The notes: generated from the sequence alone by a model not told the origin. A DNA stretch of 34,264 nt from Rhizocola hellebori (GCF_016862955.1 NZ_BONY01000093.1:1-34264), one strand, 5' to 3'; shown: positions 1-8,110, counted from the stretch's first letter. Translations and numbers: made by a program.

Positions 1-1122
1 GCTGCCCGCTGGGCCGCTCGCGGCAAATCCTCCGGCGGGCCCGCTGCTGCTGTCCGCTGGGCCGCTTGCGGCGTGCCCTGCGCTGCTGCTGTCGGTGGGG
101 ACGGCTGTGCTGCTGCTGCTCGATGGGTCGGCCGCGAATGGCGCGCTAGGCCTGCTGCTGCTCTCGGGGCTGGCTGCGGCAAGTCCTGCGCCGACGATTG
201 CTGTGCCGGTGGGGTCGGCGATGGCACCGGCGGGCGTCACTGCGTCGTGTGCGGCGGCGGCCGGAGCGCCGGCTGGGCTTTCGGTGGTGGCAGGGGCGGC
301 GAAGCTGGCTTGGCCCGAGGCTATGGGGGCCAGCACGGCCATCGCGCTGGCGGCGTCGAGGCGTTCTCGCGGATCTTTGGCCAGCAGGCCGTCGATGACC
401 GCGGTGAGCGCACCCGCCTGCTGCGGCCGTGGATGCGCGGCGACGGCCGCCGCGAAGGCGCCGGCGATGGCGTCGTCGCGATCGAAGGGCCCGACCCCCT
501 CGACCATCCGGAACAGGGTCGCGCCTAGGCCGAACAGATCCGCGGGCTCGGCGACCCGGCCCGTGACGATCAGCTCGGGGGCGATGTATCCCGGTGAGCC
601 GACGAGAATGCCGGTATTGGTGACAGTCCCCGTTCCCGCGACCTTCGCGATCGAGAAGTCGGTCAGGTACACCCTTCCGTCCTCGCCAATGAGCACATTG
701 GACGGTTTCACGTCGCGGTGGATGACACCCGCCTCGTGCGCCGCTGAGATGGCGTGCAGCAGCTCGACGCCGATCTGGGCGGCCCGCGTGATGGGCAGCG
801 TCCGGCCGCCGGCGAGGACCTGTTCCAGCGACTGGCCTGCGATGTGCTGCATGATGATCCACGGTCGGCTGTCGTGCTCGACGACGTCGTGGACAGCGAC
901 GATGTGCGGGTGCTGCAGGCGTGCCGCGACCCGGCCTTCGGCCAGGGCCCGGGCTGTGGTCTCCGCGTACTGCTCCGGCGAGATGTTCGGCGGCATCCGC
1001 AGTTCCTTCACCGCCACCACCCGTTGCAGGAGCATGTCCTCGGCCTTCCACACAGTGCCCGTCCCGCCCGAGCCGATCTGTGAGGTCAGCCGGTATCTTC
1101 CCGCGACGACGACCTGTGCCAT
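1..1122 (-). CDS. Serine/threonine protein kinase (partial, runs off left edge)
   Basis: The frame is open from ATG at 1122 to the first base of the window, giving 374 codons with no stop, so the 3' end lies outside. A Hanks-type kinase domain fills residues about 8-270: a Gly-rich loop IGSGGTGTVW (16-25), VAVKEL with the ATP-binding Lys39, HRDVKPSN (135-142) with catalytic Asp137, DFS instead of DFG (155-157), and GSPGYIAPE (175-183). After about residue 275 the protein becomes a low-complexity Ala/Ser/Pro/Gly tail, partly built on a 48-bp repeat (copies of about 18 bp at 7-24 and 55-72). No membrane segment is seen in the visible part. A GGAAGG ribosome site lies just upstream of the ATG. 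The start overlaps the end of the DUF4329-like gene by 37 bp, so the two were probably translated together. The catalytic residues support an active kinase; its substrate is unknown. Confidence 0.93.
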   Translation of the reverse strand, partial: MAQVVVAGRYRLTSQIGSGGTGTVWKAEDMLLQRVVAVKELRMPPNISPEQYAETTARALAEGRVAARLQHPHIVAVHDVVEHDSRPWIIMQHIAGQSLEQVLAGGRTLPITRAAQIGVELLHAISAAHEAGVIHRDVKPSNVLIGEDGRVYLTDFSIAKVAGTGTVTNTGILVGSPGYIAPELIVTGRVAEPADLFGLGATLFRMVEGVGPFDRDDAIAGAFAAAVAAHPRPQQAGALTAVIDGLLAKDPRERLDAASAMAVLAPIASGQASFAAPATTESPAGAPAAAAHDAVTPAGAIADPTGTAIVGAGLAAASPESSSRPSAPFAADPSSSSSTAVPTDSSSAGHAASGPADSSSGPAGGFAASGPAGS

Positions 1123-1873
1123 GGCCTTCCTTCCACGTTGGCGACGCGCCGATTGTAGGCACCGGTGTCCATAGCTAAATATTCTTTATTCTCACAGCTC
1201 GGACAGCCTGCCGTTGGGAACCGGCGACGTTCGCTTTCGGACAGACGGCCGGGAGGAACCTCTTTGAGTATTTGCCCATTCGGCGTGATCAGGTAGCCGT
1301 CGCCGTGTTCGGCGCTGTAGGCCCGGTCCTTGCCGGAGAACAGCTGCACCCGGGTGGGGGCGGGCTGCCCATCGGCGTTGTCCGGATGTGAGTGGTACCG
1401 GCCCACAGCCGTGGCGCCGGGTGGTACCGGTGAGCGGTGCGGCAGGACCTCATGGTTGGCCCCGTCGGTGATCGGCGGGGAGAAGGAGAAGGTTTTGCCA
1501 TCGGGATGGCGATAGATGATTCCGCCGTACTCGGCCAGGGCCGCGCGAGCCCGCCTCGTCCTGGGTGAGAAATGGCTCGCCCGCTCGGCTGTGGGTCGAG
1601 GCGCCGCATAGCGCCGCAGGGTAGCGGCGACGGCCCACGGTTCGCCGCGCAGTTGCCCACCTTCAGCGGCGCTACGGCAATCTCACGGTCACGGTCACGG
1701 TCACGGTCACGGTCACGGTCACGGTCACGGTGACGGTCGACATCGGCGATGGCGCCTTCGACCGTGGCGGCGATGTTCTCGAGTTCCTCGGCCTGCTTGC
1801 GCAGCCACTTGGTACCGACGTGAATCCCCTTGCCCATGTGGACCAGGTTGACATGCCCGGCAGTGAATGTCAC
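1086..1873 (-). pseudogene. DUF4329-like protein, broken by frameshifts
   Basis: Two frames must be joined to read this gene. The first starts at GTG 1873 (MTFTAGHVNLVHMGKGIHV, then a helix WLRKQAEELENIAATVEGAI) and enters the 6-bp repeat as Asp-Arg dipeptides. The second is open from about 1680 to the TGA at 1086-1088 and reads ALAEYGGIIYRHPDGKTF, AVGRYHSHPD, LFSGKDRAYS and GYLITPNGQI. This order resembles DUF4329, a domain often found in polymorphic toxin and Rhs-type proteins. The second frame has no start codon of its own. A second, compensating pair of shifts seems to lie at about 1551-1572, where a third frame reads FLTQDEA directly before the conserved ARAALAEYGG. Decay, sequencing error at the repeat, or programmed shifting are all possible. 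The N-terminal helix may act as a recruitment segment, but that is a guess. Confidence 0.6.
1684..1737. repeat. Hexanucleotide tandem repeat (CACGGT)8 plus one variant copy
   Basis: Eight perfect copies of CACGGT run from 1684 to 1731, followed by GACGGT at 1732-1737. Read on the minus strand inside the DUF4329-like gene the repeat codes for (Asp-Arg)n. A gain or loss of whole units keeps the frame and only changes the length of the charged linker. The frameshift between the two halves of the gene lies at or just after this repeat. Confidence 0.95.
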
Positions 1874-1963
1874 ATGAGTTAATCCCGGTCATCGAACGTG
1901 CACCTCGCCGTGGCGGGTCAGGACCGCCATCGCACTCGGTACAAAAAACGGTCACCCTGTCTC

Positions 1964-2230
1964 CTAGGTGTGGGTCAGCTCGGACGGCACCGCGTCGAGG
2001 GCTTGCTGGATCGCGGCGACCAGCGCCCGTGCCGACTCGGCCGTCAGCTCCAGCGCGATGCGGGCCGAGGGTCCTTGCGACGGGTCGGTCAGGTCGATGT
2101 TGAGCGTGTGGTCGGCCATCGCGTGCACCGGATGGTCGAAGTAGACGGTGGCCTGGGTGACGCGAAGCCAGCTCGCCGGTCCTTTGCCCGAGCCTTCCAG
2201 GCAGACGCAGACGGTCTCATAGGTGCACAC
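1964..2230 (-). CDS. DUF6295 family protein
   Basis: This 88-residue protein starts with GTG at 2230, preceded by AGGTG at a good distance. It matches the pattern I know for DUF6295: MCTYET at the start, GSGKGP, ATVYFDHPVHA, HTLNIDL, GPSARIALELT and a final helix ARALVAAIQQAL. No signal peptide or membrane segment is visible. The biochemical role of the family is not known to me. The start lies 3 bp after the stop of the dienelactone hydrolase gene, so the two probably form an operon. The 90 bp after its stop lead to the DUF4329-like gene. Confidence 0.85.
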   Translation of the reverse strand: MCTYETVCVCLEGSGKGPASWLRVTQATVYFDHPVHAMADHTLNIDLTDPSQGPSARIALELTAESARALVAAIQQALDAVPSELTHT

Positions 2231-2233
2231 GGT

Positions 2234-2968
2234 TCACCTCAGGTGCTTGCCGTAGAAGGCGGCGATCCGCTCCCAGCCGTCGTTGGCGGCGGCGACCCGA
2301 TAGGCCGGCCGGTCGACGGAGAAGAACGCATGCCCGGCGTCCTCATAGGTATGTTCCTCGAAGACCTTGCCGTTGGCGGCCAGGATGTCGCGTAGCTCGG
2401 CGACCTGCTCCGGGCTGGGGTACTTGTCCTCGGCGCCGAACAGCCCGAGCAGAGGAGCGCGCAGATTGGGCAGCTGGTCGACGAGGTTGCCGCGCATGGA
2501 GCCCTCCGGTGGGGTACCGGTGACGAAGGCGCCGTAGCAGTCGACGGCCGCGTCGATGTCGAGATTGCACGCGGCCAGCACAGACTGACGCCCGCCCGAG
2601 CAGTAGCCGATGGTGCCCACCTTCCCGTTGGAGGTCGCCAGCGCGCGCAGGTAAGCTGCCGCCCCGGCGACATCGCCCACCAACCGCTCGTCGGGGACGC
2701 CGCCCTGCGCCCGCGCCACGGCTGCCGCGTCGTCGGGCGCCGCGCCGGGCGCCTCGCGCCAGTAAAGGTTGGGGCAGATGGCGTCGTAGCCCAGCTCAGC
2801 GAAGCGGCGCACGATCTCCTTCGTCGCCCGGTCATATCCGGGCATGTGATGGATGACCACTACGCCGCCGCGCGACCCGTCGCCCTCGGGCCGGGCCAGG
2901 TAAGCCTGCACGTCGTCGCCGCCGTGACCGGTGATCGTCACGGTGCTGGTTGCCATGGAATCGCTCAT
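2234..2968 (-). CDS. Dienelactone hydrolase family protein
   Basis: An alpha/beta hydrolase of 244 residues, close to the usual length of the family. The nucleophile motif is GYCSGG with Cys123; the other likely triad members are Asp181 (FGAEDKYP) and His213 (EDAGHAFF). IHHMPGYD near residue 40 forms the usual oxyanion-side loop. Members of this family hydrolyse dienelactones and other small esters in the cytoplasm; the real substrate cannot be read from sequence. I chose ATG 2968; ATG 2956 and a longer form from 2986 are also open. It is the first gene of a pair with DUF6295 (3-bp gap) and is divergent from the WD40 gene. Confidence 0.9.
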   Translation of the reverse strand: MSDSMATSTVTITGHGGDDVQAYLARPEGDGSRGGVVVIHHMPGYDRATKEIVRRFAELGYDAICPNLYWREAPGAAPDDAAAVARAQGGVPDERLVGDVAGAAAYLRALATSNGKVGTIGYCSGGRQSVLAACNLDIDAAVDCYGAFVTGTPPEGSMRGNLVDQLPNLRAPLLGLFGAEDKYPSPEQVAELRDILAANGKVFEEHTYEDAGHAFFSVDRPAYRVAAANDGWERIAAFYGKHLR

Positions 2969-3069
2969 AGTTGACGAGCAAACCATGCCACCCGCCGCTA
3001 CGTCTCCTAGTGGACCAACTCGTCTTAGACTATTTATCCGGCTGGGCTCGGCCGCGCAATACTCGGGCG

Positions 3070-4761
3070 GTGCAGACCACTGGATCGCGGCGCATTGAGC
3101 ATTCGGCTGGCTGGCGGGTGCGCTGGGCGAGCCAGGCCGATGTTGACGGACGCAGGGTCGCGTCGGCGACCATCAGCACGGCCGACCGTATCGTCTGCGG
3201 TGACTGGGCCGGACGCCCCATCGTGGTGACCGCCTTGGGTTACGACATCGGACACGACGGCAACCCGCACGCGGATTACACGGTCCAGGTGCGGGATGCG
3301 ATGACGTTCGAGCTGCTGCACACCCTTTCCGAGACCGTCTTCGCGGAGAGCCTGGCGCTGGCCGGGTCTGCCGTGACGATCGGGGCGTTCAACGGGCCAG
3401 ATCTGTTGTGGGACTTCGCCACCGGTGAAGTGACCAGGGCCGGCGCCGCGGACGAGCCCGCCATGCCGGAGATAGTCGAGTTTGAGCTGGACCTCGACGA
3501 CGACTTCGGATACGGGAAAGTGGCGTACCTAAGCGATGCCGATAGAAAGCGCGGCGAGGCGGCGGTCGCGCTGAGCACCTCGCTGCTCCTGGCCGGGAGA
3601 TCGACGGAAGTCACCGTTCGGTTTGACGGCACCATCGGCGTACACGATGGGGAAACCGGCGAAAGCCTGCTGCCTGCCACCCGGCTCACCAGCCGCCTGA
3701 ACAGCCTTGGCAGTCTTGCCGTGGCCGGTACTCGCCTGCTGGTGCCGACCGAATATCAGGTGGAGGTGCTGGATCTGCTGACCGGCGAATGGCTTGCCCC
3801 GCTTCGGGGTTTCACCTCCTGGGCCGCGGTGGCCGCGCACGGCAGCCTGGTGTTCACCTGCGGCCAGGGCCGGTTCGGTGCGGGTGTGCTGTGCCGCTGG
3901 GATCTTGACAATCATCAGGTGCCTGCGCCGGGCCATCTCGGCCGGGTGAACGCGGTCGCTTTCGCCGGCGACTACGTGGTGACCGGCGGCGACGAGGGCA
4001 CGGTGCGGCGCTGGGCGGCGACCGATGGAACAGCGGCCGAACCCATGGCCGGGCACACCGGCCGGGTGCTTGCGGTGACTGCCGTAGAGGTGGACGGCAA
4101 GACGATTGCCGTGACCGGAGGCGGCGATGTCAACGGCGGGCCGGACGAAACGCTGCGCCGCTGGGATTTGGAGACGTTGACACAGTGGGCGCTGCCGATG
4201 GTTGCCGGGCATGGCGGGGAGACGATGGTGCTGGCGTCGCGCGGGCGCTTCGTCTTCAGCGGAGGCAACGGTGGCCGCGTCTCGATGTGGGACGTGGTGA
4301 CCGGTGAACATCTCGCGTCGCACCAAGGCAACTACCCGGTGGTCGGCCTGGTGGCCGGAACTGATCGGGTGCTGATAAGCCGGATGGTGTACGAGAGGGA
4401 GCCGACCATTCTCTGGCAGCCCGAGACCGGTGAGGTGACCGCGTTGGAGCGGCCGCTGCAGCACGTGGCAGCAGGAATGCACGTCACCATGCGATTCAAC
4501 GAAGTGACGGTCTGGCAGCACGACGGAACAGGCCAAGTCGTTGACTGCGGCGAATCCGAGATCACGGCGATCGCAGTGCTCGGCACGGAAATCGCGGTGG
4601 CCCGTCTCGACGGGTCAGTCCGACTAGTGGGAAGCGAGCTGGAGCTGGAATTGCCTTACCCTGCCAGGGCTTTGGCGATATCCCCCGCGGGCGACATCGC
4701 GGTGGCTTTCGGCAGCGACGTCGCCGTCATCAGCCGCAATCACCCGTCGAATGTCGGCTAG
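3070..4761 (+). CDS. WD40/beta-propeller repeat protein
   Basis: A soluble protein of about 563 residues built of repeated beta-blade units. The clearest blades read GRVNAVAFAGDYVVTGGDEGTVRRW, where the frame continues into GHTGRVLAVTAVEVDG, then ETLRRWDLETL, FVFSGGNGGRVSMWDV and weaker copies at both ends. Such propellers serve as protein-binding platforms; no catalytic domain is fused to it. The frame is open back to ATG 2971, but that would overlap the divergent hydrolase start, and an AT-rich promoter-like stretch (TAGACTATTTAT, 3026-3037) lies inside the extra part, so GTG 3070 is more likely. Actinomycete proteins of this kind are often partners of nearby signalling proteins; the gene after it encodes a membrane-anchored protein 46 bp downstream. 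Confidence 0.8.
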   Translation: MQTTGSRRIEHSAGWRVRWASQADVDGRRVASATISTADRIVCGDWAGRPIVVTALGYDIGHDGNPHADYTVQVRDAMTFELLHTLSETVFAESLALAGSAVTIGAFNGPDLLWDFATGEVTRAGAADEPAMPEIVEFELDLDDDFGYGKVAYLSDADRKRGEAAVALSTSLLLAGRSTEVTVRFDGTIGVHDGETGESLLPATRLTSRLNSLGSLAVAGTRLLVPTEYQVEVLDLLTGEWLAPLRGFTSWAAVAAHGSLVFTCGQGRFGAGVLCRWDLDNHQVPAPGHLGRVNAVAFAGDYVVTGGDEGTVRRWAATDGTAAEPMAGHTGRVLAVTAVEVDGKTIAVTGGGDVNGGPDETLRRWDLETLTQWALPMVAGHGGETMVLASRGRFVFSGGNGGRVSMWDVVTGEHLASHQGNYPVVGLVAGTDRVLISRMVYEREPTILWQPETGEVTALERPLQHVAAGMHVTMRFNEVTVWQHDGTGQVVDCGESEITAIAVLGTEIAVARLDGSVRLVGSELELELPYPARALAISPAGDIAVAFGSDVAVISRNHPSNVG

Positions 4762-4786
4762 CCGATACAAAATCTCGCATAGTCGA

Positions 4787-4792
4787 TATAGT
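4787..4792 (+). promoter_or_regulatory. Possible -10 box (TATAGT)
   Basis: TATAGT lies 15 bp before the GTG start of the membrane-anchored protein, in an AT-rich gap after the WD40 stop. GATACA, 17 bp upstream, is a poor -35 match. This suggests the downstream gene may have its own promoter. Confidence 0.35.
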
Positions 4793-4807
4793 ATGTAACG
4801 TTGCTCT

Positions 4808-5587
4808 GTGATCGACGACAACAGCGCCGGGGAACCGGCGGCCGGCACTCAGCGCCATCACTGGCGATTGACATTCATCTCCTCCGTGGTGCTTCTGATC
4901 ATCGGCGGTGCGCTCACGCTCATCAGCAATCTCGCCTACGACGCCATCCAGCGGCCGCAGCAGCTTTCCGGCCAACCAACACCGGTCGTCAGCGCGCCGA
5001 CCAGCAGCAGCCCTTCAAGCGCACCTTCGTTGGTGGCTCCAGCGGCGGCGGTGAATCCACCGGTGGTAACGCGGACCACGGTGTCGCCGGCGAAGTCGGA
5101 AGGTGCGCCTGGGGTGGCTGTCCGAGTGCCGCTGCACACGGTGACCCTCGTGCCGGGTAACACCGCTGTCGAGCCCGGCCAGGGCATCGATCTGGACAAG
5201 ACCGATACTGCGAAGTGGATTGAACAGGCGAATTGCGCGATCGCCGATATCCGCATTGTTTACAACGCCAGTGAATTTACTCATCTCAACAGCTGCTGGG
5301 ACGACGGGCCGGGAACAGGCGCACGGTTCTCGGTCTTGCCGGCCGCCGCGCCCATCGAATACTCATCATGCGTCGGCCGTGTGTGGCAGGGTTTGATCGA
5401 GGGGGGAAGACTTCTCGCCTCGAGCAACCCGGTGTCGAAATTCTGTGTGTGGACGGGATTCCATCGCAGGGCTCTGGTCGTGCTGAAGTCGGTGGACCAC
5501 GAGCCCTACGCGGGCAGCGGAGATTACGTCATGCACTCGATGGTCTTCGACGTCATTGTCTGGGAGCCTGTGTCCGATGTGGAATAG
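4808..5587 (+). CDS. Membrane-anchored extracytoplasmic protein, function unknown
   Basis: A protein of 259 residues starting with GTG. A short polar N-terminus is followed by one membrane helix at about residues 22-44 (LTFISSVVLLIIGGALTLIS). A Ser/Pro/Ala/Thr-rich linker (about 50-100) follows, then a C-terminal domain of about 150 residues with four cysteines (NCAIADI, SCWDDG, SCVGRV, KFCVWTG), which could form disulfides outside the cell. I do not recognise the domain. The topology is like that of small sensor or cell-wall proteins of actinomycetes. The gene follows the WD40 gene on the same strand and converges on the SDR gene, 8 bp away. Confidence 0.72.
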   Translation: MIDDNSAGEPAAGTQRHHWRLTFISSVVLLIIGGALTLISNLAYDAIQRPQQLSGQPTPVVSAPTSSSPSSAPSLVAPAAAVNPPVVTRTTVSPAKSEGAPGVAVRVPLHTVTLVPGNTAVEPGQGIDLDKTDTAKWIEQANCAIADIRIVYNASEFTHLNSCWDDGPGTGARFSVLPAAAPIEYSSCVGRVWQGLIEGGRLLASSNPVSKFCVWTGFHRRALVVLKSVDHEPYAGSGDYVMHSMVFDVIVWEPVSDVE

Positions 5588-5595
5588 CGGGGCGG

Positions 5596-6405
5596 CTAGA
5601 CGGCGGCTTCGCGTGCGGCCAAAGCGCTTGCGGCTTGGCCCAGCATGCGCCCGTTGATGCGGATGGACTGGGTGCGGGGGAGCAGCCGGAGCATCATGCG
5701 CATCAGCCGGCCCGGGACGAAGGTGGGCCGGCCCCGCAGGAAGGCGCCCACACTTTCGCGCACAGCGGCTTTGGCGGGCCGTGGCCGGATCGGCATGGTG
5801 GCGCGGTCAATGCCGAAGCTGTCGATGATCGGGGTGTCGATGTTTCCGGGCAGCAGGACCATGACGTCCACCCCAGCGCTGGCGAGTTCATAGTGCAGAG
5901 CCTCGCCGAGGTTGAGCACATACGCCTTGGCCGCGCTTTCGTGGGCCATGTTGGGCAGCCCGTGCACCGCGCCTGCAGCGGAGACGAGCACGATGCCACC
6001 GTGGCCGCGGGCAACGAACCTGCGCCCGAAGGCGTGGGCCAGATCCAGGTGTGTGGTGGCGTTGAGGGTGAACCGGCGGTGCAGCTCCTCGAGGCTTTGA
6101 TCGAGCAGAGGTCCGGGGCGGCCGCCGCCGGCATTGGAGACCAACAGGCCAACATCTAGATCTGCCGTGGCGTCCACAAGGGACGAGGCGGACTCTGGCC
6201 GGCTCAGGTCGACGGTGACCACGCGGTAGTCGATGTGGTGGGTGCGGGCGAGGGTGGCGCCGAGCGTTTCGAGCGCTTCGGTGGAACGGGCGGCCAGCAC
6301 CAGATGCAGCCCGGCCGCGGCCAGATGTTCGGCGAACGCGCGGCCGATGCCGGATGAGGCTCCGGTCACCACCGCCCAAGGTCCATAGGACGCGATTTCA
6401 ACCAT
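5596..6405 (-). CDS. SDR family NAD(P)-dependent oxidoreductase, catalytic Tyr replaced by Glu
   Basis: A classical-size short-chain dehydrogenase of 269 residues. The dinucleotide loop TGASSGIG is at 14-21, AARS at 38-41 suggests NADP preference, NAGG is at 91-94 and the active-site Ser is Ser142 (VLVSAAG). The YxxxK motif is changed: the sequence is AHESAAKAYV, with Lys160 present but Glu156 where Tyr is expected. Family members reduce ketones or oxidise alcohols; the change may mean an altered mechanism or a non-catalytic role. The ATG at 6405 lies about where transcription from the promoter at 6413-6441 should begin. The gene is divergent from a TetR regulator, which probably controls it. 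Confidence 0.9.
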   Translation of the reverse strand: MVEIASYGPWAVVTGASSGIGRAFAEHLAAAGLHLVLAARSTEALETLGATLARTHHIDYRVVTVDLSRPESASSLVDATADLDVGLLVSNAGGGRPGPLLDQSLEELHRRFTLNATTHLDLAHAFGRRFVARGHGGIVLVSAAGAVHGLPNMAHESAAKAYVLNLGEALHYELASAGVDVMVLLPGNIDTPIIDSFGIDRATMPIRPRPAKAAVRESVGAFLRGRPTFVPGRLMRMMLRLLPRTQSIRINGRMLGQAASALAAREAAV

Positions 6406-6412
6406 GATTTAG

Positions 6413-6441
6413 ACTGTAATCTGGATTCGAGTCCAGGACAA
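6413..6441 (-). promoter_or_regulatory. Promoter of the SDR gene
   Basis: On the minus strand TTGTCC (6436-6441) and TACAGT (6413-6418) are 17 bp apart, a standard spacing. Transcription would begin at about 6406, next to the ATG at 6405, which predicts a leaderless or nearly leaderless mRNA. The operator at 6421-6436 fills the spacer. Confidence 0.5.
6421..6436. promoter_or_regulatory. TetR-type operator between SDR and TetR genes
   Basis: CTGGATTCGAGTCCAG is a 16-bp inverted repeat that is perfect apart from one mismatched pair. It sits between the -35 and -10 boxes of the SDR promoter and where the -35 region of the divergent TetR gene would be (its -10 would be TAGGCT at 6447-6452). Binding here would block both promoters. 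Confidence 0.6.
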
Positions 6442-6460
6442 GCGGCTAGGCTTTCTCGAC

Positions 6461-7036
6461 GTGAAGAACCCCCCGGCTGACCTCGCGCAACGCCTTCTCG
6501 ATGTCAGTGATCAGGTGCTGCGAACCGACCCGCCGCCGCGGTTGGAAGACATCGCCGGGCTGGTCGGCGCGTCCCGGGCCACGATGTACTACTACTTCGC
6601 CGGCCGCGACGACCTGCTGACCTTCCTGCTGACCGCGCACACCCAGCGGGGCGCTGCCTCGGCGCAAGCCGCCCTCAACCCCGATGAGCCGCCGCAGCAG
6701 CGGCTGCGGGCCATGGTGGCCGGTCTGGCCTCCTATCTCGGAGACCATCCCGGGATCTGCGCCGGTCTGCTAACCGCGCTCGGCGCCACCGGCCGCATGG
6801 CCGAAGTGCTGCACGCCAACGACAGCCGCATCGCCGGACCGCTGCGCGACCTGCTCACCGAGGCCACAGCCGCCGGTACCGTCCACGCCAACGACATCTC
6901 GGACACCGCCAACGCAGTCCTCGGCGGTCTGCTGCTCGCCGTGCTCGGCCGTTCCATGGCCGGAGCCGACCCGGCCGACCCCCAATTCCACCAGAGCCTC
7001 GCCGACCAGCTACTCAATGGCATCGTCCCGCGCTGA
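6461..7036 (+). CDS. TetR family transcriptional regulator
   Basis: A 191-residue regulator with a helix-turn-helix at about residues 29-50 (LEDIAGLVGASRATMYYYFAGRDDLL), the TetR signature, and an all-helical ligand and dimer domain after it. The start is GTG 6461, directly after a TAGGCT box, so the message may be leaderless. It is divergent from the SDR gene, with an operator between them, so it probably represses itself and the SDR. Its last 27 bp overlap the end of the convergent methyltransferase gene. Confidence 0.92.
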   Translation: MKNPPADLAQRLLDVSDQVLRTDPPPRLEDIAGLVGASRATMYYYFAGRDDLLTFLLTAHTQRGAASAQAALNPDEPPQQRLRAMVAGLASYLGDHPGICAGLLTALGATGRMAEVLHANDSRIAGPLRDLLTEATAAGTVHANDISDTANAVLGGLLLAVLGRSMAGADPADPQFHQSLADQLLNGIVPR

Positions 7037-8110
7037 ACCGGTGGCGGTCAGCAAATAGATGCGGGGATGGTGTCCCTTCTGAAACACCCGGGTGACGCTG
7101 TTGACCCGCCACAGGTCTTCGGCGGTGCGCAGACAGCGTTCCATCCTGCGCACCTCGTGGGTGAGAAACACGAGTCGCGCGCCAGGCTTGACCGCCTCGC
7201 GGGCGCGTCTGAGCAATTCCAGGTGCAGCGTTTCGTTGGTGCTGTGCTCGCCCATCAGGGTGCCCCATGGCGGATCGGCGAACACCACATCGAACGGGCC
7301 GTGGCGCGTCCAGCCGGGTTGGGTGTTGTCGGCTTGCAGCAACCTGGTGCGGTGGGCCAGGCCCGCCGCGCGAAGGTTGTCCGCGCTCGCGGCCAGCATG
7401 CTTTGGTCGATGTCGAAGCCGAGGCAGGCCGATGCGGGTCCGGCGAGCAGCCGTTCCACCATCAGCGTGCCCGATCCGCACATCGGGTTGGCTATCCGGT
7501 CGCCTGGGCGGGGCGCGCTGAGAATGGCCATGGCGGCGGCGATGGTGGCGTTGGCGGCCCCGGGGACGTCGCGCACCCGCCATTGACGGTGCGACAGCGG
7601 GCGGGACGACAGTCTGATCAGGACATCCCAGCCATCTGCGATGCTGACCGATCGCCGAAACCGCAGCACGATGTCGCCCGCCGCGTGGTCGTAGCGTAGC
7701 CGTGTGCCGGCGGCGATCTGCTGGGCGATCCTTTCGAAGACGCTCGACCCGGCGCCTGCGGCGTCGAAGCGAAACGACACCGCAGGGCGGGCGGAGCTCA
7801 GCCGCCGCACATGCTCCACCGCCGCGATGACGGCCGGCAGATGTTCCCCGCTGAGAAGGGTTTGCGGCCTCGGCACGGCGAAGGTCAGCACTGCGAAAAC
7901 CGCCACCGGGGTTCGCAGCGCCAGCAAGCGTTCCCAGCGCCCGGTGAAGGTCAGCTGCAGCGAGTCGTCGCGCTGCGCCACAGGTTCCACCGCGATGCCC
8001 AGGGCGGCCCGGACCTCGGCCGAGACGACATCACACAGGCCGGGTAGGTAAAGAACTTCGAATCGATGAAATGGCGGATAGCCGCCGCGGTCGGGCCGAC
8101 CGCGGCGCAT
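7010..8110 (-). CDS. THUMP/UPF0020-type RNA methyltransferase
   Basis: A protein of 366 residues with a THUMP-like N-terminal half and a Rossmann methyltransferase C-terminal half. The SAM-binding motif is NPMCGSGTLMVE, followed by GFDIDQSML, and the catalytic motif is FADPPWGTLMG, typical of N2-methylguanosine enzymes of the RlmL/TrmN/Trm14 group. The likely target is tRNA or rRNA, but which nucleotide is modified cannot be told. I chose ATG 8110; a TTG at 8125 is also in frame. Its 3' end overlaps the TetR gene by 27 bp on the opposite strand. Confidence 0.88.
   Translation of the reverse strand: MRRGRPDRGGYPPFHRFEVLYLPGLCDVVSAEVRAALGIAVEPVAQRDDSLQLTFTGRWERLLALRTPVAVFAVLTFAVPRPQTLLSGEHLPAVIAAVEHVRRLSSARPAVSFRFDAAGAGSSVFERIAQQIAAGTRLRYDHAAGDIVLRFRRSVSIADGWDVLIRLSSRPLSHRQWRVRDVPGAANATIAAAMAILSAPRPGDRIANPMCGSGTLMVERLLAGPASACLGFDIDQSMLAASADNLRAAGLAHRTRLLQADNTQPGWTRHGPFDVVFADPPWGTLMGEHSTNETLHLELLRRAREAVKPGARLVFLTHEVRRMERCLRTAEDLWRVNSVTRVFQKGHHPRIYLLTATGSARDDAIE

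Noticed and set aside
95-1174. A long plus-strand open frame of about 359 codons over the left-edge kinase
   Set aside because: It is antisense to a clear kinase domain that is open to the window edge, and its translation is low-complexity Ala/Ser/Arg without any motif.
1684-1737. A possible CRISPR-like or regulatory repeat array
   Set aside because: The units are contiguous 6-mers without spacers, inside a protein-coding frame.
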